Assembly (NCBI GenBank): GCA_029167225.1
Contig: JARFNK010000016.1
Coordinates: 1-64,000 of the forward strand
Length of the DNA: 64,000 bases
Direction of reading: 5' to 3'
Source: Sphingobium arseniciresistens
Lineage (GTDB): Bacteria > Pseudomonadota > Alphaproteobacteria > Sphingomonadales > Sphingomonadaceae
The position numbers and the translations under genes were made by a program. Below, piece by piece: positions 27,804 through 36,630 of this stretch. Below the pieces are notes generated by a model that saw only the letters and a program-made list of their open reading frames with translations, searched no databases and was not told where the DNA came from. Positions within the stretch are counted from its first letter, which is position 1; each line of letters opens with the position of its first letter.

Positions 27804-28258
27804 TGACGATCTCGTCCTGGGAGGAGTCGTTTTCCCATATCGTCAGCCTCGCCCTGGCCTATGCGCTGGCGCTTCCGGTTGGCTGGAACCGGGAAAAGGA
27901 CGAACGCAGCGCCGGCATCCGGACCTTTCCGCTGGTCGCCATCGCCAGTTGCGGTTTCGTGCTCGTCGGTATCGCCATTCTCGGACGCACATCGCCTGCC
28001 CAAGCGCGCCTGCTCGAAGGATTGATTACCGGCGTCGGCTTCATCGGCGGCGGCGCCATATTGAAGCACGCTGGCAAAGCATCCGGGACCGCGACCGCTG
28101 CGAGCCTTTGGGCGACCGGAGCGCTGGGCGCTGCGGTCGGCTATGGTCTTTACGACATCGCGGTGACCCTCAGCCTGACCACCTTTCTGACGTTGCACCT
28201 CTCTCATCCGCTGAAGCGCGCCTCCCAGGATCGCACCGAGCCGGCTGATCGACAATGA
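27800..28258 (+). CDS. MgtC/SapB-family membrane protein
   Basis: A 152-residue membrane protein with MgtC signatures: PVGWNREKDERSAGIRTFPLVAI and EGLITGVGFIGGGAILKHAGK, plus four to five hydrophobic helices. It has no C-terminal ACT-like domain, so it is the short form. MgtC proteins support growth in low Mg2+ and affect membrane energetics. Coupling by 4-base overlaps on both sides places it firmly within this operon between the first lipoprotein and an unknown gene. Confidence 0.87.
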   Translation: MMTISSWEESFSHIVSLALAYALALPVGWNREKDERSAGIRTFPLVAIASCGFVLVGIAILGRTSPAQARLLEGLITGVGFIGGGAILKHAGKASGTATAASLWATGALGAAVGYGLYDIAVTLSLTTFLTLHLSHPLKRASQDRTEPADRQ

Positions 28259-28740
28259 GGCACAATCGTCCCTCCGAAACTCGCACGACGCGGCGAGTGC
28301 CCAAGACTGGCGGGCAATGCGGGCCGGTGTCGTCGCCTCCAAGCGACGACCGTCGTTCGCGCTTGGAGCGGTGGGCGTCTCTGCTCGAACGCGATCCGCA
28401 CCGGCTTGTCGCGCTGCTGCGTCCGTCATGGGCAGCGGGCGACGACATCGCCCCGATGACGGCGAGCCCAAGTGCCATCGATCTGGCCTGGGCCGATCCG
28501 GTGTTTCGCGTGACGGGTCTCGCGGGACGCTCTCGGGGCGACGTGAGAGCGTTTTTCCAGCTTTCGGATGCCGAGCTGGACCGGATCGCAGCGGGGTCCT
28601 GGCGCGTCCCGCTGCGGCCTGCCTGGCAGGTCGCGGCGCGCATACGCAACGTGGCAGATCCGCGCCCTGAAAAACTGATCCTGGTCGGCGTCATGGTCAT
28701 GATCGCCAGTGTCGTGGGAGCTGCCCAATGGCTTGGATGA
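28255..28740 (+). CDS. Unknown protein with a C-terminal membrane helix
   Basis: A 161-residue protein overlapping the MgtC stop (ATGAGG). It is Arg-rich at the N-terminus (residues 1-45), has a central segment DLAWADPVFRVTGLAGRSRGDVRAFFQLSDAELDRIAAG, and ends with one membrane helix (ILVGVMVMIASVVGAAQWLG). I recognise no family. The tail helix suggests an inner membrane protein facing the cytoplasm. Its tight packing with MgtC and a second lipoprotein suggests a shared envelope function. Confidence 0.6.
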   Translation: MRHNRPSETRTTRRVPKTGGQCGPVSSPPSDDRRSRLERWASLLERDPHRLVALLRPSWAAGDDIAPMTASPSAIDLAWADPVFRVTGLAGRSRGDVRAFFQLSDAELDRIAAGSWRVPLRPAWQVAARIRNVADPRPEKLILVGVMVMIASVVGAAQWLG

Positions 28741-28763
28741 ACAGGCTCTTCCCGGGAGGTAAT

Positions 28764-29135
28764 ATGACGCCGGTTCGGTTTGGGTTCGCCGGCATAGCCC
28801 TTGTGCTGGCGTCGGGCTGTTCGGAACAGCCTCGCAAGGCGAAACCCACGGAACAGGAAATCCACGCTGGCGACAGCGGCGATGCCAGCGGCATCCCCGG
28901 TCGCCACCCCTATCGTTGCGACGACGATCGCCCGCTCCTGGTCGACTTCAAAAATGAGGGCCTGACGCTTGAACTGCGCCGCGACGGGAACGTTGCACCG
29001 GTTGTGCTGACCGCGCCCGCGGCCGGGCTTCAATATGTCGGCGACACGATGAGCGCGATGTTCTCGGGCAACGAACTCAAGATCGAGGAAGGGGACAAGC
29101 CCCCTGTCTTGTGCAGGAAGGATACGAGCTTGTGA
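28764..29135 (+). CDS. Lipoprotein with MliC-like domain, copy 2
   Basis: A 123-residue lipoprotein from ATG 28764, which follows GGGAGG at 28753-28758. The signal ends in the lipobox LASGC (Cys19). The mature part begins with a charged linker, then YRCDDDRPLLVDF...GLTLEL...YVGDTMSAMFSGNELKIEEG...VLCRK, with a Cys pair as in MliC lysozyme inhibitors. It is related to the 27252-27803 product across this region. It probably sits on the periplasmic side of a membrane. Function in a metal operon is unexplained. Confidence 0.72.
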   Translation: MTPVRFGFAGIALVLASGCSEQPRKAKPTEQEIHAGDSGDASGIPGRHPYRCDDDRPLLVDFKNEGLTLELRRDGNVAPVVLTAPAAGLQYVGDTMSAMFSGNELKIEEGDKPPVLCRKDTSL

Positions 29136-29166
29136 CCAACCCACCTGGCACAGAGGGGCGCTGACG

Positions 29167-29850
29167 ATGGCGGCGCTCAAATTCTCCCTGATCCCCATGA
29201 TCGCGATCGTGATCGGCGCGCTGATCGCCGGATGGCGCACCCCCGGCGAGAAGCTGGTAGCGGCCATGCAGCATCTAGCGGCCGGCGTGGTATTCGCCGC
29301 TGCTGCGACGGAGATTCTGCCGCTGGTGATGCATGCCGGTTCCCCGACCGCGACGCTGATCGGCGGGGCGCTAGGCGTCGCGGTGATGCTCGGCCTCAAG
29401 GCGGCGGAAAGCCGTTTTGAAGGGCCGGTGGCGCTGCTTGCCGCGATCGGGCTCGATCTGGCGATAGACGGCTTGGTCCTCGGCCTCGCCTTCATCGCCG
29501 GCGAGAAAGCGGGCACGCTGCTGGCCGTCGCACTGACCCTCGAAGTGCTGTTCCTGGCCCTGACCCTCACCAACGATCTGGCGGGGCGGTATCGCAAGGC
29601 GAAGGCGATCGGCCTGACCTGCGCGCTGGGGGTGCTGGTGCCGATCGGCGCGCTGGTCGCGCAGCCGGTGGCGTTGCTGTCGCCGATATGGATCACCGGA
29701 TTCCTGAGCTTCGGCTTGATGGCGCTGCTTTATCTCGTCACCGAAGAGCTGCTGGTCGAGGCCCACGAGAAACCGGATTCGCCGCTGATCAGCGCGATGT
29801 TCTTCGTCGGCTTCCTCATCCTCCTGCTGATCGAGGAAATCATGGCATGA
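29167..29850 (+). CDS. ZIP-family metal transporter (divergent)
   Basis: A 227-residue inner membrane protein of about eight helices with ZIP organisation: HLAAGVVFAAAATEILP early and the pair AIGLDLAIDGLVLGLAF and LTLEVLFLALTLT, where canonical ZIPs have HNxPEG and HxxPE. The usual metal-binding His residues are thus largely replaced by Asp/Glu. It is probably a transporter of divalent metals, but direction and metal are open. ATG 29167 follows a GAGGGGCTGACG sequence. It overlaps the CDF gene by 4 bases. Confidence 0.75.
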   Translation: MAALKFSLIPMIAIVIGALIAGWRTPGEKLVAAMQHLAAGVVFAAAATEILPLVMHAGSPTATLIGGALGVAVMLGLKAAESRFEGPVALLAAIGLDLAIDGLVLGLAFIAGEKAGTLLAVALTLEVLFLALTLTNDLAGRYRKAKAIGLTCALGVLVPIGALVAQPVALLSPIWITGFLSFGLMALLYLVTEELLVEAHEKPDSPLISAMFFVGFLILLLIEEIMA

Positions 29851-30452
29851 CGGCTTCACCCGACGCAAAGGTCGCGGCCGAGCGCCGCACGCTCTGGATC
29901 GTGCTGCTGCTCAACGCGGCGATCGCCGTTGGTTTCTTCGTGACGGGCCTGATCGGCGATTCCAGCGCGCTCATCGCCAACGGCGTCGACAACCTGTCGG
30001 ACACCGCGGTCTATGCGCTGAGCCTTATTGCGCTCAGCCACGGGCGGATGTGGAAGACGCGGGCGGCAACCGCGTCGGGCGTCATGCTGCTGATCTTCGC
30101 GGTTGGCATCCTGATCGACGTCGGCCGCCGCTATGTCCAAGGCAGCGATCCGATCGGCCCGACGATGATGGTGATGTCAGCCATCGCAGGCGTCGTGAAC
30201 TATGTCTGCCTGCGCCTGCTCCAGAAGCTCAAGCAGCCCGATGTGAACCTGCGTGCCGCGACCACGTTCAGTTTTAACGATTTCATCTCCAATGGCGGCA
30301 TCCTGATCGCGGGCGCCCTGGTGCTTTGGCTGGGGACGAATTGGCCCGATCTGCTGGTGGGCCTGGCTACCGCTCTTATTGCGATCAAGGGCGGCATCGA
30401 AATCCTGCGCGACGCGCGGGCAGAAACCAAGACCAACGCGGAGACGGCGTGA
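29847..30452 (+). CDS. Small cation diffusion facilitator-type transporter
   Basis: A 201-residue six-helix membrane protein without the usual CDF C-terminal domain. The metal-site helices read DNLSD (helix 2) and DFISN (helix 5), the same unusual pattern as the MerR-controlled protein at 18825-19493. ATG 29847 overlaps the ZIP stop, and its own stop overlaps the ATPase ATG by one base, so ZIP, CDF and ATPase are translated together. It would move a divalent cation out of the cytoplasm. Confidence 0.82.
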   Translation: MTASPDAKVAAERRTLWIVLLLNAAIAVGFFVTGLIGDSSALIANGVDNLSDTAVYALSLIALSHGRMWKTRAATASGVMLLIFAVGILIDVGRRYVQGSDPIGPTMMVMSAIAGVVNYVCLRLLQKLKQPDVNLRAATTFSFNDFISNGGILIAGALVLWLGTNWPDLLVGLATALIAIKGGIEILRDARAETKTNAETA

Positions 30453-32992
30453 TGACCGAAAAGCTCGAACTCGATATTCCCGTCCTGCTGCCGGAGGTTC
30501 CCGACGCGGCCGATGCCTGTGTCGGGCGTCTCGTCTCCACACTGAGCGCCAAGCCCGGCGTCGAGCGCGCGCACGTCCTGCCTGCCGATGGCGATACGCC
30601 GGCGAAGCTCTGCATCCATTTCGACGGGGCGGCGCTGCCGCTGCCGCGTGTGCGCGAGATGGTGCGGGCGGCGGGCGCCGATATCAGCGGGCGATACGGC
30701 CATGCGACATGGCAGGTCGAAGGAATCGGGCACGAGCGCCGCGCCCGCACTGTGGGCGAGACCCTGTGCCAGATGCCCGGCGTGCTGCAGGCCGACGCCA
30801 GCGCCTCGGGCAGCGTCCGCGTCGAATATGACAAGGAGCGCGTCGACGAGGCGGCGATCGTCGCGGCGCTCGGCAAGCTGAAGGTCAAGCCGGGCAAGCG
30901 CACGGGCTCCGATCATGCCGGCTCTCATGCGGGACACGATCACGGCGCCGGCGACCATGCCGGGCACGATCACGGGCCTGGCGGCCATGCCGAAGGCGCA
31001 GAAAAGCACGGACCGGGCGATGGCCACGATCACGCCCATGCCAATTTTCTCGGCCCCAATACCGAGCTGATCTTCGCGCTCGCCTGCGGCGCGCTGCTGG
31101 CGATCGGCTTCGCGATCGAAAAGCTGGTGGCGGGCGCCCCCGACTGGCTGCCGACCGCCTTCTATGTCGGCGCCTATGTGTTCGGCGGCTTCTTCACGCT
31201 GCGCGAGGCAATCGACAATCTAAAGCTCAAGAAATTCGAGATCGATACGCTGATGCTCGTCGCGGCCGCCGGCGCCGCGGCGCTCGGCGCCTGGGCGGAA
31301 GGCGCGCTGCTGCTGTTCCTGTTCAGCCTCGGCCATGCGCTCGAGCATTATGCGATGGGTCGCGCCAAGCGCGCGATCGAGGCGCTGGCGGAACTCGCGC
31401 CTGAAAAGGCGACGGTTCGCCGTGACGGACAGACGACGGAGCTTCCGGTCGAGGAACTCGTGGTCGGCGACGTCGTGGTCGTGCGCCCGAACGAGCGCCT
31501 GCCCGCCGACGGCTTCGTCATCAAGGGGTCGAGCGCGATCAACCAGGCCCCTGTTACCGGCGAGAGCATCCCGGTGGACAAGGAACCCGTCGCCGATGTT
31601 GAGGCAGCGCGCGCGAAGCCCGACGCGGTCGAGGCGACGTCGCGGGTGTTCGCCGGCACGATCAACGGCGGCGCCGCGATTGAGATCGAGGTGACGCGGC
31701 GTTCCAACGAAAGCGCGCTTGCCAAGGTCGTGAAGATGGTGAGCGAAGCGGAAACGCAGAAATCGCCGACGCAGCGGTTCACCGATCGGTTCGAGCGCGT
31801 CTTCGTGCCGGCCGTCTTGGCCCTTTCGTTCATCCTGCTGTTCGCGTGGGTCGTGGTCGACGAGCCGTTCCGAGACAGCTTCTATCGCGCTATGGCGGTG
31901 CTGGTTGCCGCCAGCCCCTGCGCGCTAGCGATCGCTACCCCGAGCGCGGTGCTGTCCGGCGTCGCGCGCGCCGCGCGCGGCGGCGTGCTGGTGAAGGGCG
32001 GTGCGCCGCTCGAAAACCTCGGCTCGCTGAAAGCGATCGCGTTCGACAAGACGGGGACGCTGACGGAAGGCCGTCCTCGCATCACCGATGTCGTCCCCGT
32101 CGACGGCGCGAGCGAAGAGGATCTGTTGGCGCTCGCCATCGCGGTCGAAGGGTTGAGCGATCACCCGCTGGCACAGGCGATCGTGAAGGATGGACGCGAG
32201 CGCTTGGGCGGGCGCGAGCTGCCGACCGCGACCGATCTCAAGAGCCTGACCGGACGCGGCGTCACCGCGATCGTCGACGGCGAAACGGTATGGATCGGCA
32301 AGGCCGAGATGTTCGGCGTGGAGGGTATCCCCACGCTGAATGCCGCTGCGACCGACGCCATCGCCATCCTGCGCGAGGGCGGGCGCACGACGATGGTGGT
32401 GCGCAAGGGCGATAAGGACATCGGCGCGATCGGGCTGATGGATACGCCGCGTGAAGCAGCCAAGGTTGCGCTCAAGCGGCTGCGCGAGATGGGCATCACC
32501 CGAATGATCATGATCTCGGGCGACCATCAGAAGGTCGCCGACGCCATCGCCAAGGATGTTGGGCTCGACGAGGCATGGGGCGACCTTATGCCGGAGGACA
32601 AGGTTGCCTCGATCAAGAAGCTCGCCGGCGAGGATAAGGTCGCGATGGTCGGCGATGGCGTCAACGACGCCCCGGCAATGGCGTCGGCGACGGTCGGCAT
32701 CGCGATGGGCGCAGCCGGCTCTGACGTGGCCCTGGAGACGGCCGACGTTGCGCTCATGGCTGACGATCTAGCGCATCTGCCATTCGCGGTGGGCCTGAGC
32801 CGCCACACCCGCGGCATTATTCGGCAGAATGTGTTCGTCAGCCTCGGAGTGGTCGCGTTTCTCGTGCCCGCGACGATCCTCGGCCTTGGCATCGGCCCAG
32901 CAGTGGCGATGCACGAAGGCTCGACGTTGCTGGTTGTATTTAATGCGCTGCGGTTGCTCGCCTACCGCGATCCGGCAAAGCAAGTAGCGTGA
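30452..32992 (+). CDS. P1B-type metal ATPase, P1B-4-like (Zn/Cd/Co; CzcP/CoaT type) with His-rich N-terminus
   Basis: An 846-residue transporting ATPase. Residues 1-150 hold two weak HMA-like segments lacking the CxxC motif. A His-rich linker follows (about 155-197, repeats of HAGHDHG). The membrane site is SPC (488-490) rather than CPC, the phosphorylation site DKTGT begins at Asp532, and HEGST begins at His821. SPC plus HEGS are the marks of the P1B-4 group (Co, Zn, Cd export; CoaT, CzcP). The His-rich N-terminus is unusual for that group. It lies in a ZIP-CDF-ATPase string and overlaps its neighbours. Confidence 0.9.
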   Translation: MTEKLELDIPVLLPEVPDAADACVGRLVSTLSAKPGVERAHVLPADGDTPAKLCIHFDGAALPLPRVREMVRAAGADISGRYGHATWQVEGIGHERRARTVGETLCQMPGVLQADASASGSVRVEYDKERVDEAAIVAALGKLKVKPGKRTGSDHAGSHAGHDHGAGDHAGHDHGPGGHAEGAEKHGPGDGHDHAHANFLGPNTELIFALACGALLAIGFAIEKLVAGAPDWLPTAFYVGAYVFGGFFTLREAIDNLKLKKFEIDTLMLVAAAGAAALGAWAEGALLLFLFSLGHALEHYAMGRAKRAIEALAELAPEKATVRRDGQTTELPVEELVVGDVVVVRPNERLPADGFVIKGSSAINQAPVTGESIPVDKEPVADVEAARAKPDAVEATSRVFAGTINGGAAIEIEVTRRSNESALAKVVKMVSEAETQKSPTQRFTDRFERVFVPAVLALSFILLFAWVVVDEPFRDSFYRAMAVLVAASPCALAIATPSAVLSGVARAARGGVLVKGGAPLENLGSLKAIAFDKTGTLTEGRPRITDVVPVDGASEEDLLALAIAVEGLSDHPLAQAIVKDGRERLGGRELPTATDLKSLTGRGVTAIVDGETVWIGKAEMFGVEGIPTLNAAATDAIAILREGGRTTMVVRKGDKDIGAIGLMDTPREAAKVALKRLREMGITRMIMISGDHQKVADAIAKDVGLDEAWGDLMPEDKVASIKKLAGEDKVAMVGDGVNDAPAMASATVGIAMGAAGSDVALETADVALMADDLAHLPFAVGLSRHTRGIIRQNVFVSLGVVAFLVPATILGLGIGPAVAMHEGSTLLVVFNALRLLAYRDPAKQVA

Positions 32993-33912
32993 CGGCAGAT
33001 CGCTATGACGCCTTGATCGTCGGCGGCGGACCGGGGGGCCTAACTGCAGCGATCTATCTTGCGCGTTATCACCGCCGTGTCGTCGTAGTCGATGAAGGGC
33101 ATAGCCGAGCGAAATGGATACCGCTCTCCCACAACCACGCCGGCTTTCCAGACGGAATTGCTGGCGAGGAGCTGCTACGGCGGATGCGCGAACAGGCGGA
33201 ACGCTACGGCGCCACGATACTGGCGGACCGCATTGAGACGATCGACGGCAAGGCCGATGCCTTTGAAGCGCAAGGGTCCACAGTGACGATCGCCGCGCGC
33301 GCCGTCCTGATCGCAACCGGGGTCGAGAATCGCCGCCCTGCGCTCGATGCCGATACGCACCGCGACGCGTTGCAGCGGGGGATGCTGCGCTACTGTCCGG
33401 TCTGCGACGGCTACGAGGCGAGCGGGCAGGCGATTGGGGTGATCGGCGCGAACACGCACGGCGTTGCCGAAGCGCTGTTCCTGCGCACCTTCTCGGAACG
33501 GATCACGCTTGTTGCGCAGGAGACGATCGACCTTGGTCCCGACGATCGCGCGGCGCTCGCGGCGGCCGGGATCGCAATTGCACCGAAGCCGCTGGCCCGG
33601 ATGGACTTTTCGGACGACCGTGTTGCGCTCCACTTGACCAACGGCACCGAGCTGCACTTCGATACCGTTTATCCGGCACTCGGGTCGGACAGCAACAATG
33701 CGCTCGCGCGCCAGCTCGGCATCGATCTGAGCGACGATCGTTGCATCGTCGTCGATACCAAGCAGCGCGCGAGCGTCGCCGGCGTCTATGCGGCGGGCGA
33801 TATCGTTATGTCGCTCGATCAGATCAGCGTCGCGATGGGCCACGCGGCGATCGCCGCGACCGCCCTCCACAATGATCTGCGCAACCGGGAAGGGGGGGGC
33901 ACCGAGTCATGA
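32989..33912 (+). CDS. Thioredoxin reductase-like FAD/NAD(P) oxidoreductase
   Basis: A 307-residue flavoprotein starting at GTG 32989 and overlapping the ATPase by 4 bases. It has the FAD-binding [16 protein letters not shown] motif near the N-terminus, a redox pair CPVC (136-139) before Asp-Gly, an NAD(P)-binding segment ([17 protein letters not shown]) and the C-terminal GVYAAGDIV motif. This matches thioredoxin reductase-like proteins. The substrate is unknown: it may reduce a thiol carrier or protect the cell from metal-induced oxidation. No partner thioredoxin is present in the cluster. Confidence 0.85.
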   Translation: MTADRYDALIVGGGPGGLTAAIYLARYHRRVVVVDEGHSRAKWIPLSHNHAGFPDGIAGEELLRRMREQAERYGATILADRIETIDGKADAFEAQGSTVTIAARAVLIATGVENRRPALDADTHRDALQRGMLRYCPVCDGYEASGQAIGVIGANTHGVAEALFLRTFSERITLVAQETIDLGPDDRAALAAAGIAIAPKPLARMDFSDDRVALHLTNGTELHFDTVYPALGSDSNNALARQLGIDLSDDRCIVVDTKQRASVAGVYAAGDIVMSLDQISVAMGHAAIAATALHNDLRNREGGGTES

Positions 33913-34658
33913 AATGGCTGATCGTGTTCGACCTCGACGGGACGCTTGCGGAGAGCAAGCGCCCCTTGTCAGCCGAGATGGCGATGACGCTTGCGCGCTT
34001 GCTGGCGGTCGTCGACGTCGCGGTAATTTCGGGCGGCGACTGGCCGCAGTTCGACCGGCAAGTCGCCTCGCGCTTGCCGGTCGAGGCCGAGCGCGAGCGG
34101 CTGTGGTTGATGCCGACCACTGGCACGAAGCTTTACCGCTTTGTCGATGGTGCGTGGCGCGCGATCTATGCCGAGCTATTCGATGACGCGGAGAAGGCGA
34201 GCATCCGTGCAGCGTTCGACCGTGCGCTGTCGGAAGCGGGGCTTGCCGACGAACGCATTTGGGGAGAACGGATTGAGGATCGGGGAAGCCAGATTACCTT
34301 TTCCGGACTCGGCCAGGACGCGCCGCTGGAAGCGAAGGAGGGCTGGGACCCCGATCGTGCCAAGCGGACTGCGCTCCAGAAGACGCTACAAGCAGCGCTG
34401 CCCGGCCTTTCGATCAACCTGGGCGGCACTACCTCGATCGACGTCACCCGCGCAGGCGTCGACAAGGGCTATGGGCTGAAGCGGTTGAGCAAGGAAAGCG
34501 GCGTGCCGCTGGCCGGGATGCTTTTTGTCGGTGACGCGATTTATCCCGGTGGTAATGACTATCCCGCCGCCGAACTCGGGATCGACACGATAAGGGTCCG
34601 CGATGTTGCCGAAACTGCGGCTGTCGTGTCAGCGATCATCGCCTGTTTGAAGCATTGA
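33909..34658 (+). CDS. HAD-superfamily phosphatase, subfamily IIB
   Basis: A 249-residue HAD hydrolase with motif [10 protein letters not shown] (Asp8 nucleophile, Asp10), motif II around VISGGD, a C2 cap typical of IIB enzymes, motif III Lys near GVDKGYGLK and motif [12 protein letters not shown]. Related proteins act on sugar phosphates (phosphomannomutase- or sucrose-phosphatase-like). The 4-base overlap with the flavoprotein makes it the last gene of the operon; the next sequence is an IS element. Its link with metal handling is unknown. Confidence 0.85.
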   Translation: MKWLIVFDLDGTLAESKRPLSAEMAMTLARLLAVVDVAVISGGDWPQFDRQVASRLPVEAERERLWLMPTTGTKLYRFVDGAWRAIYAELFDDAEKASIRAAFDRALSEAGLADERIWGERIEDRGSQITFSGLGQDAPLEAKEGWDPDRAKRTALQKTLQAALPGLSINLGGTTSIDVTRAGVDKGYGLKRLSKESGVPLAGMLFVGDAIYPGGNDYPAAELGIDTIRVRDVAETAAVVSAIIACLKH

Positions 34659-34782
34659 AAGGCCAGTTGCTCAGCTGATCTTTGAACGCGACGAGGATTG
34701 AGCACGAAACGCATCATAATCAAGCACGTACCCCTTGCGGTTTCGATTTGAAGCGCGACATCCACCATGATGCGTAGCATTT

Positions 34783-34814
34783 CATCCGGGGTGGGGCGAG
34801 CCCCACCCCGGATG
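34783..34814. terminator. Perfect 15-bp stem hairpin downstream of the IS30 transposase
   Basis: CATCCGGGGTGGGGC, a 2-base loop GA, then the exact complement. It lies 8 bases after the transposase stop and inside the IS ends. No U-tract follows on either strand, so it may protect against read-through or act at the DNA level rather than as a simple intrinsic terminator. Confidence 0.5.
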
Positions 34815-34821
34815 GCAAAAT

Positions 34822-35826
34822 TCAACTGGCCTTGAGGAGAGTGATTTGCTCTTCCAGAACCTCCTGTGGGGTGCGGTAGCCCAGGCATTTGCGGGGTGTC
34901 CGATTGAGACGATCAACCACCGTTTGGATCTCTTTGTCCGATAGGAGCGCTATGTCCGTTTCGGACGGCAGGAAGCGCCGTATGCGCCCATTGCTATTTT
35001 CCACGCTCCCTTTTTGCCAGGGGGCGGATGGCAGACAGAAATAACTCGTCATGTCGAGTTTCTCCTGCAGTGTCTTAAAGGCGGCAAATTCCGTTCCCCG
35101 ATCGAAGGTGATGCTCTGGCGCAGGGAAGGGGGCATGCTGTGCAAATGATGCTGGATGCCCGCCATGACACCGGCGGAATGCCGGCTGGGATTGCGGGCG
35201 AGGATCGTGAACCGGCTGCGGCGCTCGACCAGTGAGGTGAGGTTGGCTTTGCCATGCTCTCTCCTGAATATCAGGAGATCGCCTTCCCAATGCCCGAAGC
35301 TGCTCCGGTCGCCAATTTCCGGGGGGCGCGCGCTGATCGTGTTAGCCAACGGGATATGAAGACCCCGCGGTTTGCGAGCATAGCGTTGCCTTCGAGAACG
35401 ACGGGCCACAGGCAAGTGGCGCCACAATTCCTGCCGCCGTCCATCCGGCCCGTAGACGAACTGGTAGATGGTTTCGTGACAGACGGTTTCACGATGACCG
35501 CGATCGCGCCGAAGGTACCCCGCAATCTGCTCAGGTGACCAGGCCGCCGACAAGCGGTCGGAGATATAGGCGGCAAGGTCGGGGCGACGTGCAATCTTGC
35601 CGCCGCGCACGCGACGTCCGCTCGCCATGGTCTGCGCAACCGTCGGGAAATAGCCGCGGAACAATGGATGCTCATCCAGATGGCAGTTGCGCTTGAGCTC
35701 GCGATAGATCGTCGAAGGATGGCGACGCAGTGTAGCCGCAACCTGCCGCACGGATCGGCCCGTCGCCACCAACCGATAAATATCCCGCCGCTCATCCAAA
35801 CCAAGATGCTGATAGCCGTCCATCAT
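34822..35826 (-). CDS. IS30-family transposase
   Basis: A 334-residue DDE transposase. The N-terminal HTH is of the IS30 type (HLGLDERRDIYRLVATGRSVRQVAATLRRHPSTIYRELKRN). The catalytic core shows Asp in HWEGDLL, Asp in TFDRGTEFA and Glu in KGSVENSNGRIRRFLP. Length equals a normal IS30 transposase and no frameshift is seen, so the element may be active. The protein ends with LEEQITLLKAS. Confidence 0.93.
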   Translation of the reverse strand: MMDGYQHLGLDERRDIYRLVATGRSVRQVAATLRRHPSTIYRELKRNCHLDEHPLFRGYFPTVAQTMASGRRVRGGKIARRPDLAAYISDRLSAAWSPEQIAGYLRRDRGHRETVCHETIYQFVYGPDGRRQELWRHLPVARRSRRQRYARKPRGLHIPLANTISARPPEIGDRSSFGHWEGDLLIFRREHGKANLTSLVERRSRFTILARNPSRHSAGVMAGIQHHLHSMPPSLRQSITFDRGTEFAAFKTLQEKLDMTSYFCLPSAPWQKGSVENSNGRIRRFLPSETDIALLSDKEIQTVVDRLNRTPRKCLGYRTPQEVLEEQITLLKAS

Positions 35827-35954
35827 GTGCCTTCCTTGAAGGGAGTCAAACCCCTATAAATCCAAGGATTTCGCACTTCGATCTAGAATCCACCCCTACA
35901 AAATTCTTAGTTTGATAATAATGGTTATGTTAAATTTGGCGAATTCCGGTGCGA

Positions 35955-36521
35955 TCAGAACGCTAGTTCTGCCTGTCTTGGAACCGCTCTCGGCTGCTCT
36001 TGTCTGCCGCCAATCAGGCCCCGCGCGGACCCTGCCAGAACATAGACGGCTTGGCGTTGCGCCCCGCGATTGTGATGATCGACGCAATAGCCCTGATAGT
36101 GCCGCTTGAGCAAGCCGACGCGCACGAGTTCGGATACCGCCCGGCTCACATTCGTTTTGCCCGACGCCCGCACTTGCTCACGGATGGCGTCATCGACGAC
36201 CACCGTGGCCTTATCGGCATCTGCTGGTAATGCGCCTGATATCTCCAGATCGCTCCGTATCCGCTCTTCCAGGACAACGCGCCGAGGGTCACGCTGCCCC
36301 ATCGGAGTCAGCGCATCGCAAAGCCAGTCACGCAAGGGAATGAGGGCGCCACCCTTGGCTACCAGCGGCCCGGCGCTGCCATCGGAACGGGAAACCTGTG
36401 CAATCAGATTTAGCACCACGAAGGCGTAGCGCGGTCGAGACGAGGACCGCGCAAGCATCTCCAACAACGACGGCATATCCAGTTGCGGGCGGCCGTCGCC
36501 GATGATCGGAGCGTGCAACAT
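35955..36521 (-). CDS. Unknown protein with winged-helix-like C-terminus
   Basis: A 188-residue protein; ATG 36521 is preferred over an upstream in-frame start because the extra 34 codons look unlike the rest. The middle part (LRDWLCDALTPMGQRDPRRVVLEERIRSDLE) and the end (GKTNVSRAVSELVRVGLLKRHYQGYCVDHHNRGAQRQAVYVLAG) have the look of a winged HTH of replication or plasmid regulatory proteins. I cannot name a family. It is divergent from the truncated recombinase gene. Confidence 0.55.
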   Translation of the reverse strand: MLHAPIIGDGRPQLDMPSLLEMLARSSSRPRYAFVVLNLIAQVSRSDGSAGPLVAKGGALIPLRDWLCDALTPMGQRDPRRVVLEERIRSDLEISGALPADADKATVVVDDAIREQVRASGKTNVSRAVSELVRVGLLKRHYQGYCVDHHNRGAQRQAVYVLAGSARGLIGGRQEQPRAVPRQAELAF

Positions 36522-36630
36522 AACAGGATTGAACCAAGCACATATGGGGGGTGAAGTGAATCCCCTTTGGCCGCAGATTTCGTCATTTTGTCGGCTGTGA
36601 CACTTTGCCCTGAGGTGCCGCACCGCGCGC

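Larger units (their letters stand above)
34745..35884 (-). mobile_element. IS30-family insertion sequence
   Basis: About 1.14 kb with one transposase gene on the minus strand. Probable terminal inverted repeats are GAAGCGCGACATCC (34750-34763) and, on the opposite strand, GAAGTGCGAAATCC (35866-35879), 12 of 14 bases equal. A few more outer bases (GAT) may belong. The exact ends and the short target duplication could not be fixed. It separates the metal operon from the recombinase region. Confidence 0.7.
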
